Positions 1 to 11,874 of a stretch of DNA of 64,000 nt are shown in pieces; the stretch's first letter is position 1, and every line of letters begins with the position of its first letter. A model generated the notes under the pieces. That model worked only from the letters and a program-made list of their open reading frames with translations, was not told the origin of the DNA and searched no databases. The position numbers and the translations under genes are program-made. The DNA comes from Phallusia mammillata (lineage: Eukaryota; Chordata; Ascidiacea; Phlebobranchia; Ascidiidae), in the NCBI GenBank assembly GCA_003260075.1, contig QLIY01000176.1, forward strand, positions 1-64,000, given 5' to 3'.

Positions 1-378
1 GCAACGGGTCCACCAGGCAAATTTTTTAGAAAAGTTTGGGAACCGCTGATCTAGCGTCTAATAAGATAAAAGAAAATCTTCAAGCTCTTGACAGTATCCG
101 CGAAATTGTTTTACAAAATCCACGGGCCCCAGTTTGAGAAACACTGGACTAGAGTTCAAACAAAGTCACATCGCAAGATGTCTAGTTTCCCATGAGCTCA
201 GATAGGGCCGTTTATAATTAGAACATTAAGAACACAGTGCACGATGACGTGCAGTCACTCAATTGTCTCGTGAGAAATTTACCAGGCTATATAACGACAA
301 ACATAACTGGGCTATATAACGACAAACAAAACGCATATTCGGCAGATTCATACCGAAATCTTAACAAAGAAAGACGTG
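1..378. repeat. Upstream flank with remnants of hAT-type element ends
   Basis: A sequence resembling a right-hand hAT terminus (GTTTGGGAACCGCTG) ends at 48, and a second one (AGTTTGAGAAACACTG) ends at 146. The left ends are missing or unrecognisable, the first because the window begins here. The rest up to the protease start at 379 should hold the protease promoter and 5' UTR, but no clear TATA box or other site could be defended. Confidence 0.4.
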
Positions 379-1629
379 ATGTTCAAGCTACTCTTCCTCG
401 TTCTCTTGGCAGCATCAGGTATGACAATTTTTTTTATAGTCACAAAATGTTCTATGCCGATAATTTTGCTGTGTTTTAGTTCATCAGGCTCGTCCTGATG
501 GCCGTATCGTCAATGGAGAAACCGCTAACTCAATGGCGGTGGCTCCGTGGCAAGTGTCTCTTCAGACCTCCTACCATTTCTGTGGAGGATCCCTGATCAG
601 CTCTACCCACGTTATGACTGCTGCTCACTGCTATCAGAGATTCGGGTAATGCTTGCTTGACCCGCCATAGTTTGGATTAAGTTTTTTGGTTTTGTTTGTT
701 TCATTTTGCATTTAACTCATGTTAACACACTTTAGTGTTACCGTTCATTTCGGATCAGTGAGTAACGCCAACTCGCCAAACGTCTTTGACGTTTCCACCT
801 TCACCCAACATCCCAGCTACAGCACTGGCATCACGACCGACTACGATTACGCCGTAATCAAGATGGCACAAAGCGCGAGCATGAACAGTAATGTGAGCGT
901 AAAATATTACATTCTAGGAGAACCAGTTACCGCACTGTAAAAAAACACTGAATTCGGACCGCAATAACTAAATCATTCATTTAGTTAAGTTAGGTTTCGT
1001 AGTAGACTAACAAGTATTTTTGAATATTTTATTGTTACCATTTTGCTACAAAATCATCTTTTCGTTTTTAGACCCAGGCAATTGCTATGCCGGACAATAC
1101 CGATTATACCGGACAGACTGCTCAAATCAGCGGATGGGGACAACTTTCTGGCAGCGGTGGCACTCCCACCCTCCTCCAAGTCGCAACCGTCCCAATTGTG
1201 TCCGAAAACGCTTGCAAATCCCAGTGGGGAAACCTCAGAATCACTGACCGAATGATTTGCGCAGGAGGTGCTGGAACCAGTGCATGCATGGTAAGATATC
1301 TTAATATATTTCGAAACCACAATTTTTACACCGAAAACTGCCAAAGATCGGCTTTCCGAGGTACGTAGATATTTCTTCGTATAATAATGTTGCACAAATG
1401 CAAGAGACAAGACAAAAACATGACACACGTAATTATCGTGACAAAAGGAGTTTTATGTTTTCTTTAGGGCGATTCTGGTGGACCACTCGCCATTAAGGAC
1501 AGCAGTGGAAAATGGGTCTTGCTCGGAAACACCTCTTGGGGAAGCAGTTCCTGCACTACCAACACTGTTTCCGTTTGGTCCAAAAACGCCAATCAGCTTT
1601 CTTGGATCAACGGTCAAATGAATTCGTAA
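379..1629 (+). CDS. Chymotrypsin-like secreted serine protease (five exons)
   Basis: S1-family serine endopeptidase, 247 residues. Exons: 379-418, 480-645, 736-892, 1072-1290, 1468-1629; all introns are GT-AG and phases agree. The ATG at 379 opens a hydrophobic signal peptide ([13 protein letters not shown]), then a short propeptide and the activation site GR|IVNG after Arg22. The catalytic triad is visible: His63 in TAAHC, Asp106 in DYAVIK, Ser197 in GDSGGP. The residue six before the active serine (chymotrypsin position 189) is Ser in SACMGDSGG, and SWGSSSC forms the S1 wall, so chymotrypsin-like rather than trypsin-like specificity is inferred. The propeptide has no cysteine, so the chymotrypsinogen-type disulfide to the propeptide is absent. 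It is probably a secreted digestive enzyme; the precise orthologue is unknown. An AATAAA lies at 1664-1669. Confidence 0.93.
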
Positions 1630-1663
1630 TCATAAAATTATGAATTAATAACTGCTGTACCGC

Positions 1664-1669
1664 AATAAA
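1664..1669 (+). terminator. Polyadenylation signal of the protease gene
   Basis: AATAAA lies 35 bases after the TAA stop, the expected place for the poly(A) signal of this short gene. Confidence 0.7.
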
Positions 1670-1789
1670 AGTTACAGCCAGGCTTATTTGAGCGTGCAAA
1701 GTTGTGTAAATTAAGACAAAAAAGTTTAAAAATGCTCAAACGACATAAGGATCAAACACTTAACACAACAACAGTGCACAGTTATAAAA

Positions 1790-2075
1790 AAATGGGTCTG
1801 AACGCAAAAGTATCAGCCCGACCCGGAATCATTTTTAAGAAGCTCGTTTAGGCGTAAAAGTTTGATTGACAGGCCTATAATAAAGAAGACATACACAATA
1901 GACATTGCCTAAACAAGACGTTTTAGGGGTGTCGGGCAGGTTATATAGCAGTAATGATCTGCTTAGTTAGGCAGTTTATATTAAAATAGTACTGACTCAA
2001 AATGTGAAGCCAGGCCTAAATCAAGAAGCCCGACCTCGACCAAAAAAACCGGCCCGACTTACTACCATGACCGCC
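1790..2075. repeat. Degenerate copy of the GGCCCGA hAT-type element
   Basis: The segment carries AGCCCGACCCG near its left side and CGGCCCGACTTAC near its right side, with an interior that matches the better-preserved copies at 3994-4302 and 56913-57225 (shared stretches such as AAAGTTTGATTGACAGGCCTAT). Its own ends are too decayed to define a target duplication. Confidence 0.55.
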
Positions 2076-2251
2076 TGCACGTAAGGACAAGAGAACTTGC
2101 TCCCTTTTGGATTTCAATTTAACATGGGCCATCACCATATAAAGGATATTTCTAGACAAGCACTCTTCGACTGAAAATAGTTTTCAAAAAGTGATGAGCT
2201 CTTGCGGTATATATAGTTGGTGTCTTGCGTACCGGGGGTTATACCATACGC

Positions 2252-3088
2252 CAGGGGTGTCAAACTCGCAGGCTCGCGGGTCGCATACGTCCCACGAAGC
2301 TCTCTAATGCGGCCCTCAAGCACTCAACAACAATTGTTGTATTTTGTCAGATTTTTATCTAAATTTAACAAACTTTTCTCACTTTTCTTTTCTCACAAGT
2401 GGTAACTGTTATTTAAACAGACATTTACAGAAATTTAATTTATAAATAAACACTCGTGCATAAAAACGATAGTAAAATCGCTCCTGCAACTAAAAATAAG
2501 CTTTAAGTTTTAGTCAGGGGTGCACAACCTGCAACAGAGACGAGTTTGTGGGACCGTGAACATGTTTACAAAAATATATGTACTGGCGGCCGTGACGTAA
2601 TTGCAAATCCCATTTATGATATTTTGATTTTCAAATTGTTCTAAACAGATTTTGTGGTACTAAAAAGAGTATTACCAGTCTAGTAGCCATATGCATCAGA
2701 ATTTTTGTACGCCTATGGTGTACAAACAATACGAAAAAAACAGGTACCACGAACGTCACAACATACATTATGACGTCATAAACAGTTAAGACTGATCTTC
2801 ACACTGTGCAGCTCAATCTGGCATCAAGTTGGAAATTAAACTCGGCTTTTGGGGCGTCAATAGACGGTATATACATGACATAAACCAATTTCTTTTTACA
2901 TCTTTAATTGACAGCAAGTAATTGGCCGCTGTTGGTGAAAATAAAGATCTGCAATGCGGCCGTCGTAGTGAAAAGGTTGTGCACCCCTGGTTCAAGTGTA
3001 TAAAACTAGATTAAAAATCACATGAGGCCCTTGGCATTGAACCAAAGTGCAATGTGGCCCCTGGAACCCCCATGAGTTTAACACCCTG
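2252..3088. mobile_element. Non-autonomous hAT-type element (outer member of a nest)
   Basis: The left end CAGGGGTGTCAAACTC and the right end GAGTTTAACACCCTG are inverted repeats of each other. Flanking octamers CCATACGC (2244-2251) and CCATACAC (3089-3096) match at 7 of 8 positions, as expected for an hAT target duplication. There is no transposase ORF. A second element is inserted inside it at 2515-2989. Confidence 0.8.
2515..2989. mobile_element. Non-autonomous hAT-type element nested in the previous one
   Basis: Termini CAGGGGTGCACAACC and GGTTGTGCACCCCTG are perfect inverted repeats. The flanking octamers GTTTTAGT and GTTCAAGT agree at 6 of 8 positions. Lying wholly inside the 2252-3088 element, it must have inserted later. 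No coding sequence was recognised. Confidence 0.78.
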
Positions 3089-3096
3089 CCATACAC

Positions 3097-3993
3097 AAAC
3101 GTCACATGTAGGTTTAAAACTGCTGAATTCGGCTGGGCGAAATTTGTTCGCAATTTCCGTACAATAAGAACAAGCTCAACATTCGACAATAATTTTAAAA
3201 CGGTTTACCAACTGGCAGCACAAAAATCCTGATAATGGTAATAAACTCCTGAATCAGTTTTCAGGTCAAAGTCGCAAACTAGTGTCACAATTGCATCGAC
3301 AGATAAAAACATCGAAGCATAAGGTACCATCCTGATTCAAAAACACGCACCTGTTTGCTTAATCTAAGAGTGAGATAAATCCATAATGCAACACTAAAAA
3401 CAAACAAGCTGGCGTTCGAAGTGACAAAAGCATAATTAATTAAATGCGTAAATGTAAAAAAGTAAAGTAGCTGGAAAAAGGCACTGGAATAGTAGTTACG
3501 TTGTGGTTTTCGTTCATCCATAGCTACGTTGATATATTTAGGCATGCCTCTGCCCGGGATTTAAACCCAAGTAGCTTTGCGATTCCAGAAGATACAAACT
3601 CCTCAAACATGGCGTATGTGCAAAACGGTTTATCGGCATCTGAAAATTGCTATAAGTGTTAGTCTTCTTAAGGACATACCTATATGCAACATACCTGTAA
3701 CAAGGTCAATACTAAATTGTAGATACTTTTTTTCGGTTAGGTAGGGGACAAAACGTGGGTGCAAAAAAATGCGTCCTGGGGGCAAACTAGAGAACCAAGG
3801 GTTTATACATGCTGTGATACAAAACTGTGAAGAAAAAAATGCTCAGCGTAGTGGAACTGAACACAGTAAGACATTTTAGGCGTATCATTTTGAAACCTAT
3901 GGCCCACCACATTCCTATTTGTCTAAATACACAATGCTGTGCAAAGCATTAATTTAGGGAGTATTGATTTGGTTTATGCGCGGATTAACCAAA
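3097..3993. other. Gene-free stretch
   Basis: AT-rich sequence between two transposon copies. No splice-compatible conserved coding exon was found on either strand. The short ORFs here resemble nothing recognisable. Confidence 0.6.
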
Positions 3994-4302
3994 CATAGTT
4001 GTAAACGGGCCTAAAATTGGAGCCCGAACCCGACCCGAATCGTTTTTGAGAAGCCCGAACCCGAAAGTTTGATTGACAAGCCTATACATTGACCCTCAGG
4101 AAAGACCAAGAAAACAAACACAATATACAATTGGTCTTAAACAAGGCATTTTAGAGCTCTTTGACATTATGTCATGTCCAGCAACTGGCTACTTAGCTAG
4201 TTAAATTTATACAAAAAAATACTGACACATAGTGTAAAGTCAGGCCCGAATCAAGCCAGTTTACCAAAGAAACCAAAGCCCGAACCTGGCCCGACAACTC
4301 TG
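3994..4302. mobile_element. hAT-type MITE that overlaps the PXYLP1-like 3' end
   Basis: The left end CATAGTTGTAAACGGGCC and right end GGCCCGACAACTCTG form imperfect inverted repeats. The flanks TAACCAAA (3986-3993) and TAACGAAA (4303-4310) match at 7 of 8 positions. It belongs to the same family as 56913-57225 and the decayed copy near 1.8-2.1 kb. On the minus strand its right end is read in frame by the terminal exon of the neighbouring phosphatase gene and supplies the stop codon. Confidence 0.8.
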
Positions 4303-7192
4303 TAACGAAAACCACATAAATGTGCAACAAACTTTATTCACAAATACAAACAATTCGCTGAGTTGGCTCATAGGACTTTGTTCAGCAATTCCTAAACAGG
4401 TTAGTAGACCAATACTTTACCTTTGGTGCAAAATGATACTTGGCGGGTGACGTCAACGCCGTTGAATAGAATTTTAATGAAATGTTGACCAACTTTGTTT
4501 TCCCACAGCTCAAACACAAGACGAGAAGCCAAGCGAGGCCACCTTCAGAAACAAATGACAATAGCTTTACAATTTTTTCAAGTCCAGAGTAGGTACTACA
4601 AGTCAAAACCACAACATTTTTTTTAAAATCGACAGTATCAAACAATATTGATGCAATCCATGATATTGTGCAAAAATGTAGGGATTAGCATGAGTGATAC
4701 TAAACTGCAAGAAGTCTCATTACCAACCTGTATTCAGGAATGCCAAGCGCAACCAGCATTGGTCTCACAGTCACATCATGTGCCGAATATAGGAAGAATT
4801 TTTTGGCGTAATGTGCTTTACGCGTCGCCATTTGCATGCGTTGCAATATCAGATCAAGTAAGGGATATATTGTAAGCAGCGAATGTTGTCGTGCAGCAGA
4901 TGTGGAATAGGTAACACTAAAATTGATTTTACGTTATTTTTGAACGTTTATCATAGTATTGGTTATACTATAATGTTTTTATGAGACAAGTTAATTTTGT
5001 CCAAAAATAAAATAAAAATGGTTATTTAACATAACAATTATGCAGTAAATGCTAGTAACACGCAGGTACAGTAATATGTGTATTGTATACCTGTTCATGT
5101 ATTCTTGTTCATTCATCAATTCATCTAAATCCATATTAGATATGCAGTGGCCAGAGGTATTACAAGGCAGTTTAATGTTTTTGCACAGGTACCCAGTTAC
5201 AATTGCATCAATTTGTGATCCTAAAACATAGTCCAATTAAAGGAAAAAGTTTCCCAAACCTTGTTTAAATCAATTATACCTGTGTGGTCTCCAATACCAA
5301 GCATGGATGCAACCTTTTGCACCGTTGCATTTTGTTTTTGTCTCTGCACATAAACTTTGTACTGATCCTTTTTAACACTGGCTTCTAGTTCCTTAGCTTG
5401 AGGGCATGAACAGCTTGGACCACAAAACAAAGCATTGTACACAATTTGAATAGGTACCTTTAAAAATATATATGGCTTGTAAAAGTTGACTCAAATGCAA
5501 TGCCAGCAATAACCTACAACACGATTAATTTGAAATTCTTTAAAATTTTTGTTTTATAAAATAATTTCAAATCAACACATGAACAAAATGCTTAATGTTT
5601 GACCATAATACCTTTTCAAGATGATATTCTGGAAGCAAGCCATATAAAAGGGGGGGGGGTGATTAATTTGAAATTCTTTAAAATTGTTGTTTAATAAAAT
5701 AATTTCAAATCAACACATGAACAAAATGCTTAATGTTTAACCATAATACCTTTTCAAGATGATATTCTGGAAGCAAGCCATATAAAAAAGCAAGTGCACT
5801 TTGAAATGTTCGCCTGACGTGAGTTGACTGGACATGAACTGACTCATTCATGTTTTCATCCAGTTTGAGTTTAGAGAGGTACGTATCCCGCATCATAAAG
5901 CCACTGTGTAATTGCTGAATCTAACACAGAGCAACCACGCCTTATGATTTCTACAACTTAGAAGCCATGGGATTCAAAGCACATAAAATCAGTTTTAACT
6001 TACAACTCCCAACGTTGATAGCTGGCCTGGTGCACACAGAATGCTATCAGGTAGTGGTCCAGCGAAGAGATTTACATTTGATAATGGATGTAGTTTGGCT
6101 TTGTTAAAGTCACTCATGATTGAGTGCCGATAATCTTTTAACATTGCGTATGAGGTAGATGCTTGATCTAGGTAAAAGAAAAGTATTTACATAGTGTTAC
6201 ATTTAATCATAATCAATATATGTTTACTCAATACAGTAAGCAATTGCCAAAAGGTAGCATGACAAAACTGACACAAGACTTACCAGAAAATACATTACAG
6301 AACTCGGGTTGTAAATTTTGTTTTCTATACAAAGTGAAGTCAAGCGGAGATCTGTCACCATGACGAATTAAAACTTGAACTTGTTTGAGATTCCAATCAC
6401 TTTCATAGCCTTCACCTGGGGTTATTACCAAATAAACACAGTTTAGTAAATACCTAAAAAAAGTGTATTTTATGGCAAAACTACTTCCACAATTATTTAC
6501 CACATTAGATCACCTACATTACCTTCATGTATATGTGCTTTTTCACCTGGTTTCGGAAAGTTGCAGTAATACCTGGATGGATATGATTCCAGTTTTTCAT
6601 GCTTCAACCCTTGAACATGTTTGATAGATTTAATTCTTTGTTTTGTGTAAATTTCAGGGTGGATAAATTTGTTAGAACAATAGTATACATTACCAATAAA
6701 TTGTCGTTCCCCTGAAGTTGTGCTGAAGTTGTTTTCCACATTTGTGATTTCATCAGCATTGCCCTTTTTGGTAATCGACTGATGAACCAATTCTGATTCA
6801 GTTCTTGATCCTTAAAATATTCATGTTAAAAAATGCACATTACTGAAATGCATTTTAAAATAGTATTTTGTTCACTTCATTTCACTAACATTTTAACATA
6901 AAGTTTTTAATTCAAAAAGAAACAATTGTTGTTTAACTAGTTGTCGAACGAGTATATGTTTGTTATTAAGTTCAAGAACAGAGCATGCAACTTTTTATTG
7001 CTGTATAAGTGACCCATTTTATTTAATATGTATAATGCTGTTTGAATGTTTGATTGATCATTAAGCTGCATTTTCACAACAAAAAATACAACAAAGTGGT
7101 TTGGTGCAAAACTTACTGCTATAAATGCCAAGAAAGAGAAGAAAAACAAGACAAACGAGAATTACAACTTTACATGAAATTCTCGGCATCAT
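4261..7192 (-). CDS. PXYLP1: PXYLP1-like histidine acid phosphatase, type II membrane protein (ten exons)
   Basis: Exons (minus strand, 5' to 3'): 7192-7117, 6810-6523, 6415-6284, 6167-6004, 5920-5750, 5457-5280, 5220-5091, 4916-4728, 4542-4421, 4391-4261; phases agree throughout, giving 526 residues. In vertebrates this Golgi enzyme removes the 2-phosphate from xylose in the glycosaminoglycan linkage region. The N terminus is a short basic stretch plus hydrophobic anchor (residues about 8-24), as in a type II Golgi protein. The histidine phosphatase motif RHGDR is at 139-143 (nucleophile His140) and the second catalytic pair SAHDVT at about 424-429 (HD 426-427). Blocks such as FCGPSCSCP, PEYRWPRL and FELW...NGVDVT support orthology. 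The intron after exon 8 has an atypical GTTGGT donor. The last 13 codons and the TAA come from the hAT element at 3994-4302. Exon 5 has a false partial copy at about 5605-5649. Confidence 0.9.
5523..5787. repeat. 127-bp duplicated segment joined by ten G
   Basis: 5523-5649 and 5661-5787 are near-identical and exactly equal in length (127 bases), separated by a run of ten G (5650-5659) and one T. The segment contains the 3' end of PXYLP1-like exon 5 and its GTATTA donor, so the left copy is a truncated second exon end inside the intron. The G run and equal lengths suggest that two overlapping contig ends were joined without merging. Confidence 0.85.
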
Positions 7193-7974
7193 GTACTGTC
7201 ATAGATGTAAAGTTTCATAACATCAAGTCTTTTTTTCTTGTCAAATTAGTGAAGCAATGCGTTTTACATGAATTCATTCCAGTTTTTCTGTTTTAGCGAT
7301 GGTTTCTGAGCATTAATTGAAAAAAACAAAACAAATAAACTTAAATCAGTCACTGACACAAGCAACACATACTGACATTCGTTCTTTGCAAACTATGTGC
7401 TAAGTATAAGGTTCGGTACCATGCAGTAACAAGAAAAAAATCTGCATTTTCTGAAACTTACATTTTCTGTACTGCATTAGTTCTGATCAAAACAGTTCAG
7501 TTATATTTTTCTATTTTCTTTAAAACGTAGTTTCATGGTAGGGTAAACCCCGGTAGAAACACGCCGATTTTCAGAATAATGTTTGAAATGTTAAAACTAA
7601 AATAATCCCCTTTCTTTTTGTTGTACAACCGAAAATTCCTTTAGGTGTGTTAAAAAAAGGAATAAAATTTTAATTTTATTTTAAGTTAAGTTATAGAAAC
7701 TAGTGTTCATTATTTTTTTTGAGATAAACAACATTATGGTAAAACAACTTTTTAAGATTTGGATTGTTCCAATCTGTCAGAACACATGGCGGGAAAAATG
7801 GCGAACTGCAAAGTGCAATTTAGGAGGTTCGTTTCGCAAAATGTTAACGTTTTTTCCTGTTTTGTAGCAAACTCTGCTTGTTTGTACTTATTCTTTCGAT
7901 AAACGTTTTTGTTGATTTGTAAACGATTTTGTGCAGTACTTTTAACTGACATTGACATCAAAACATTTGCGGCA
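7193..7974. other. Divergent intergenic region between PXYLP1-like gene and nucleoside hydrolase
   Basis: These roughly 780 bases separate two divergently transcribed genes (minus-strand start at 7192, plus-strand start at 7975) and should hold both promoters. The sequence is AT-rich. No motif was clear enough to name as a core promoter element, and no other gene was seen. Confidence 0.6.
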
Positions 7975-8955
7975 ATGGATTCATATGTTTTGTATGATTG
8001 TGATACTGGCTCGGACGATGCAATCGCCCTTATGATGTTGCTAAGCTATGGGAAGAAGGTCAAGACAGTTGCAATAACATGTGTTGGTGGAAATGTAGGC
8101 ATGGATAATGTAGTGATGAACAATTTAAGAATACTAAAACTGTTCAACTGTCTTGATGACATTCCCCTGTACAAGGGATGCAAGGAACCAATGGTACCAA
8201 TTCATAGTCCTGGGGATGCAAAATTTGTGCATGGAAAAGATGGGATGGGTGATTGCCCCAATGTCTTCCCACCTGCATCACCAGACCTCTTAAAGCATGT
8301 CAAGTCTGAGCATGCTGTCAATGCAATAATTAGACTTTCTAAAGAATATTCTGGCAGGTTGAAAATAATTGCTACTGGTCCCCTGACCAACTTGGCTATG
8401 GCGGTGAAGTTAGATCCAGAACTTCCATCAAGATTGTCAGGTTTATACATCATGGGTGGAACTAGAGCAGCTACTGGAAACATAACACCAACTGCAGAGT
8501 TTAATTTTTACTTTGACCCAGAAGCTGTGTGGATTACAATGAAATACTTTCCCAAAGGTTGTTCTGTTCATCTTATTGACTATGAGTTAACAATTGAACA
8601 TGCTTGTAAATGGGATTGGGTAAATGACTGGCTATCAAAAACAAAAGATGAACGGCATGTTTTTGCTAAAGCTGTGTTGCAGGTATTGTTTGAGTTTTCC
8701 AAGTCCAAGCCGAAACTTCAACCTGGTTTAAATTTGTGTGATGCTTATGCCATGGCTATTGCTATTGATGATAGTGTTGGTAATAATCCCACAAAGCACA
8801 ATGTAGTTGTTGAGCTTGGTGGTTTTCACTGCAGAGGTGCAATCGCACTTGACCATAAGAAAATATCGAAAGATGCCTTGGGGCCAGTTTTTATCTATGA
8901 AAGTATTGATCTTGTTCGATATTGTGCAATGCTGGATCATGCACTATGTGGATAG
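7975..8955 (+). CDS. Nucleoside hydrolase, IU-nucleoside hydrolase family, copy 1 (intact, single exon)
   Basis: Predicted 326-residue enzyme that cleaves the N-glycosidic bond of ribonucleosides, giving base and ribose, in nucleoside salvage. The hallmark Ca2+-binding motif DCDTGSDDA is at residues 8-16, with a second family motif TAEFNFYFDPEA downstream and CDAYAMAIAID in the C-terminal part. I chose ATG 7975 (context GGCAATGG) because the family starts a few residues before DCDTG; an in-frame ATG at 7909 would add 22 residues. The ORF has no introns. The family occurs in bacteria, protists, plants and many invertebrates but not mammals. A close tandem copy lies at 15.7-16.9 kb. Codons are mostly A/T-ending and CpG-poor. 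Substrate preference cannot be read from sequence. Confidence 0.93.
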   Translation: MDSYVLYDCDTGSDDAIALMMLLSYGKKVKTVAITCVGGNVGMDNVVMNNLRILKLFNCLDDIPLYKGCKEPMVPIHSPGDAKFVHGKDGMGDCPNVFPPASPDLLKHVKSEHAVNAIIRLSKEYSGRLKIIATGPLTNLAMAVKLDPELPSRLSGLYIMGGTRAATGNITPTAEFNFYFDPEAVWITMKYFPKGCSVHLIDYELTIEHACKWDWVNDWLSKTKDERHVFAKAVLQVLFEFSKSKPKLQPGLNLCDAYAMAIAIDDSVGNNPTKHNVVVELGGFHCRGAIALDHKKISKDALGPVFIYESIDLVRYCAMLDHALCG

Positions 8956-8969
8956 TATACATATGTGAT

Positions 8970-9187
8970 CAGTGGTGGGATTCAGCCAGTTAGCAGTCTC
9001 CCGAAATTTTATGATATCAGCGAACCGGTTAGCATTACTGGTTACTGTCAATTGACTTTTTGTAGCAGAACCGGCTGAAAAATATGACTTTTGTGATAGA
9101 ACCGCTTTTTGTAACAGAGCCGCCTGAAAAAATATATATGACTTTTGTGACAGAACCGGCTGACAAATAATTTTAATCCCACCACTG
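8970..9187. mobile_element. 218-bp hAT-type MITE with perfect target duplication
   Basis: Ends CAGTGGTGGGATT and AATCCCACCACTG are perfect inverted repeats, flanked by the identical octamer TATGTGAT at 8962-8969 and 9188-9195. The interior has about three imperfect copies of a unit containing GACTTTTGTGACAGAACCGGC. It sits only 15 bases after the nucleoside hydrolase stop, so it may lie in that gene's 3' UTR. Confidence 0.9.
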
Positions 9188-9195
9188 TATGTGAT

Positions 9196-10347
9196 TACCT
9201 TATTTTCACTCATCCGATAACAGTGAAACATTTGAGATAGTTTTAACAATATTTTGGTTCTAAATTGTTGTACTGTTTAATACCTGTGTTAATTGTTGTG
9301 CTGTTTCATACTTTAAGTATGCAAAAACATAATTACTTACGTAACTATGGGATAAAAATTTCTTCAATATAAATGTGCAATAGAAACTTCACGTTTAGGG
9401 CAAATCGTTACTAGAACTAGACAATTAAATATGTAACGAACAAGTTTAAAAAAAAATTGGGATGAGGGAGTTTTCAACTTGCAGCAAAACTGCAATAATG
9501 GATGACAAGCATTCATCACAACGGATCTCAAGGTCAGAAACAGGCAGAGATGCCAAAAAGTTAAACATAAATTAACAATTTCCAATGAACATTTTTTTGC
9601 AGATTCTTATTGGTTATTATCACTCTCATTTACTTTTTAAGCATTGGGAGAAACATTGATCATGCAGGACTTTTTTAAAAAACCTGATCAAAGTACGATT
9701 TAACTCAGTCAAACAACCAAATACCAATTGTGGGTCCCCTTCCCTAAAGTAACACATCTTGATTTTATTCTGTTTTTTCATGCACTTTTGGCTTGAAATC
9801 TTTGAATTTGGATGAAACTTATACTGCTAGATAGATGTGCCATATGTTTCATTTTGTCTCAATTTTGCAAAAGGCTGTTGCCCGATCTTAACAGTGTTAC
9901 TACATCGGAAGCATTACCAGTTGCTGCCTAAAATTTTAGGATGAAATTTTACAGGACAGTAGTTTGGGTCATTGTGGTTTGGAATTTTATTAGTTTAGGT
10001 GTAGAACCCCGTCATCATCGGTTGTCCCACTAGCCCCCAAATGAGGGAATGTTTTCAAACAATGTCTAAATTAAATGAAATTGGAACAGTTTATATAATA
10101 CGTACACCATTTTAGGTGTCCATGGTTGTGTTTTACCCAATAGGCCCCTCATTTACCTCACTAGTCCCAAAATATATGGTGTGCAGACAGATATATATAT
10201 TTCACTGAATCACATAATATACATTTCTATTATTGTTATCATATTCTTCATTAATTGGGGCACACCTGGCTACCATGCTTTAATGTTTTTTCAAGAAACA
10301 ACACAAGCTGTACTTTAAGTTAGCTATCACAGTGGTATTAGGCTGTA
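9196..10347. repeat. Gene-free region with a copy of the GTTTACCCCACTAGCCCC dispersed repeat
   Basis: From about 9725 to 10175 the sequence matches the repeat array in MSH2 intron 11 (21.5-22.3 kb): shared stretches include GGGTCCCCTTCCCT, CACTAGCCCC and AAACAATGTC. The rest of the interval has no recognisable coding exon. Confidence 0.6.
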
Positions 10348-10355
10348 GCTGTGGA

Positions 10356-10528
10356 CAGTGTTTTTTTTAAGGTGTTTTGGGGGACCAAAACGGTCCCCCA
10401 AATTTCTCCAGCGGTTTCCCAAAATTTGGACTTGCAACTACAACTACAGTTTTTGGTATTTAAATGAAACACTTGCGGTCTCTTAAAACTACTTAGCGGT
10501 CACCCAAACCAAACCTTAAAAAAAACTG
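10356..10528. mobile_element. 173-bp hAT-type MITE with perfect target duplication
   Basis: The left end CAGTGTTTTTTTTAAGGT and right end CCTTAAAAAAAACTG are inverted repeats, flanked by identical octamers GCTGTGGA at 10348-10355 and 10529-10536. There is no ORF of note. Confidence 0.88.
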
Positions 10529-10536
10529 GCTGTGGA

Positions 10537-11874
10537 TGTGTTAAACCTTATAAAATATTGTTTTAAAGAATCTGTAAAGGATGTGTGATACAATACATTG
10601 AGAGTGAAATGATAGACACTTTCATCAGCTTTATTTGGAATCAGCTCTCAACTAGTAGGGAGCAAACAGCTACATCTGAAAGAGGTAAGAAATGTCATTT
10701 CATTGTAAGTTACTATGCCATAACTGTGGTAAGATATTGATACAAACGAAAACAAATATGGAGGCCTGACAGTTTATGGTTGTGGTAAAGCAGGATTATC
10801 CTCTTCACAGAACATTCATGACATGAGTTCACATATGATTTGCAGTGACTGATCATAAAACTTTAGGGGTACAGCACATATAACTTACAGGATTGGACAT
10901 TATTGGCTTTGTGTACAAGAATTATTATGTACAAAATAATAAGGTTATAGCTGCCACATGCTTAAATAAAATTTGCAATCCACTTTGCTGTGCCACATAA
11001 CATTTCAACAGTGCACAACTATTTCAGACTCTGTCATTGTTCAGTACAACTTTGTCACGGTGTGTTCTTTTACAAGCAAAATAAATGACAAAACAACCAC
11101 AAACAATTAACACAAAGTGCAATTTCATCAAAAGTTTTTTTTGATATGTGATTTACTATTGCTTGACAAAAATCTTAAATTAAAAAGAAGTTCCAATAAA
11201 ACAATAAAACAAAAAAAAATGTTTTTTCACAGAAAAGTAAAGGTCTGAAATTGCTGTCGCCTGATGGAGAACTTGAACACAGAGGTTTTGGCATTTTCAA
11301 TTCATATACTTCTTGTTCTTTTTTTGCCAACACAATGATATTGTCAACATCACCTCTGCCGTTGAAGTAGTAGTAAGTTTTTCATTTATTATATATATTT
11401 TTTTCATTTATCAACCGTTGGGTCGCGGCCAACTTGGATGAACGGCTGTTCAAAAGTTTGCATAAATTTCACTTATTAAATTAAACGCCATAGCAAGAAA
11501 CAAAAACTTTCACTAAAACTAGTCGCAAACTAGTAGTTTTAGACAATATCTCACCGCACTGAAACAAAATGAGTGATTGAAAGGTTTACGATTATTGTGG
11601 CTTATTGTACTTCATTTACAAGCCCTGCACAACGCTTACACCAGTTTGACGTCATAATGTTGAAAGGGGAGATATTGAATATAAATCACCATAATGTCGA
11701 AGTCATTCGAGGACATATCTGTACGTCAAAATTTTATTCTTTAGATCCTATTTTGTATACTTTAACAAAATTGTCACGCGGGCCACATTAAAAAGGGGAG
11801 CGGGCCGCAGGTTTCTCACCCATGATATAAACTATATACAGGGATGACGCAAGTTAAAGGGAAAGTTGATTCGT
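10537..11874. other. Gene-free stretch with degenerate transposon-like pieces
   Basis: AT-rich sequence without recognisable exons. Near 11775-11822 a GCGGGCCGCAGGTTTCTCACCCATG segment resembles the right end of a decayed hAT element, but no matching left end could be fixed. Confidence 0.45.

Noticed and set aside
5605..5649. A second end of PXYLP1-like exon 5
   Set aside because: It is the truncated left member of a 127-base duplication with a ten-G junction and is read as an assembly duplicate, not an alternative exon.
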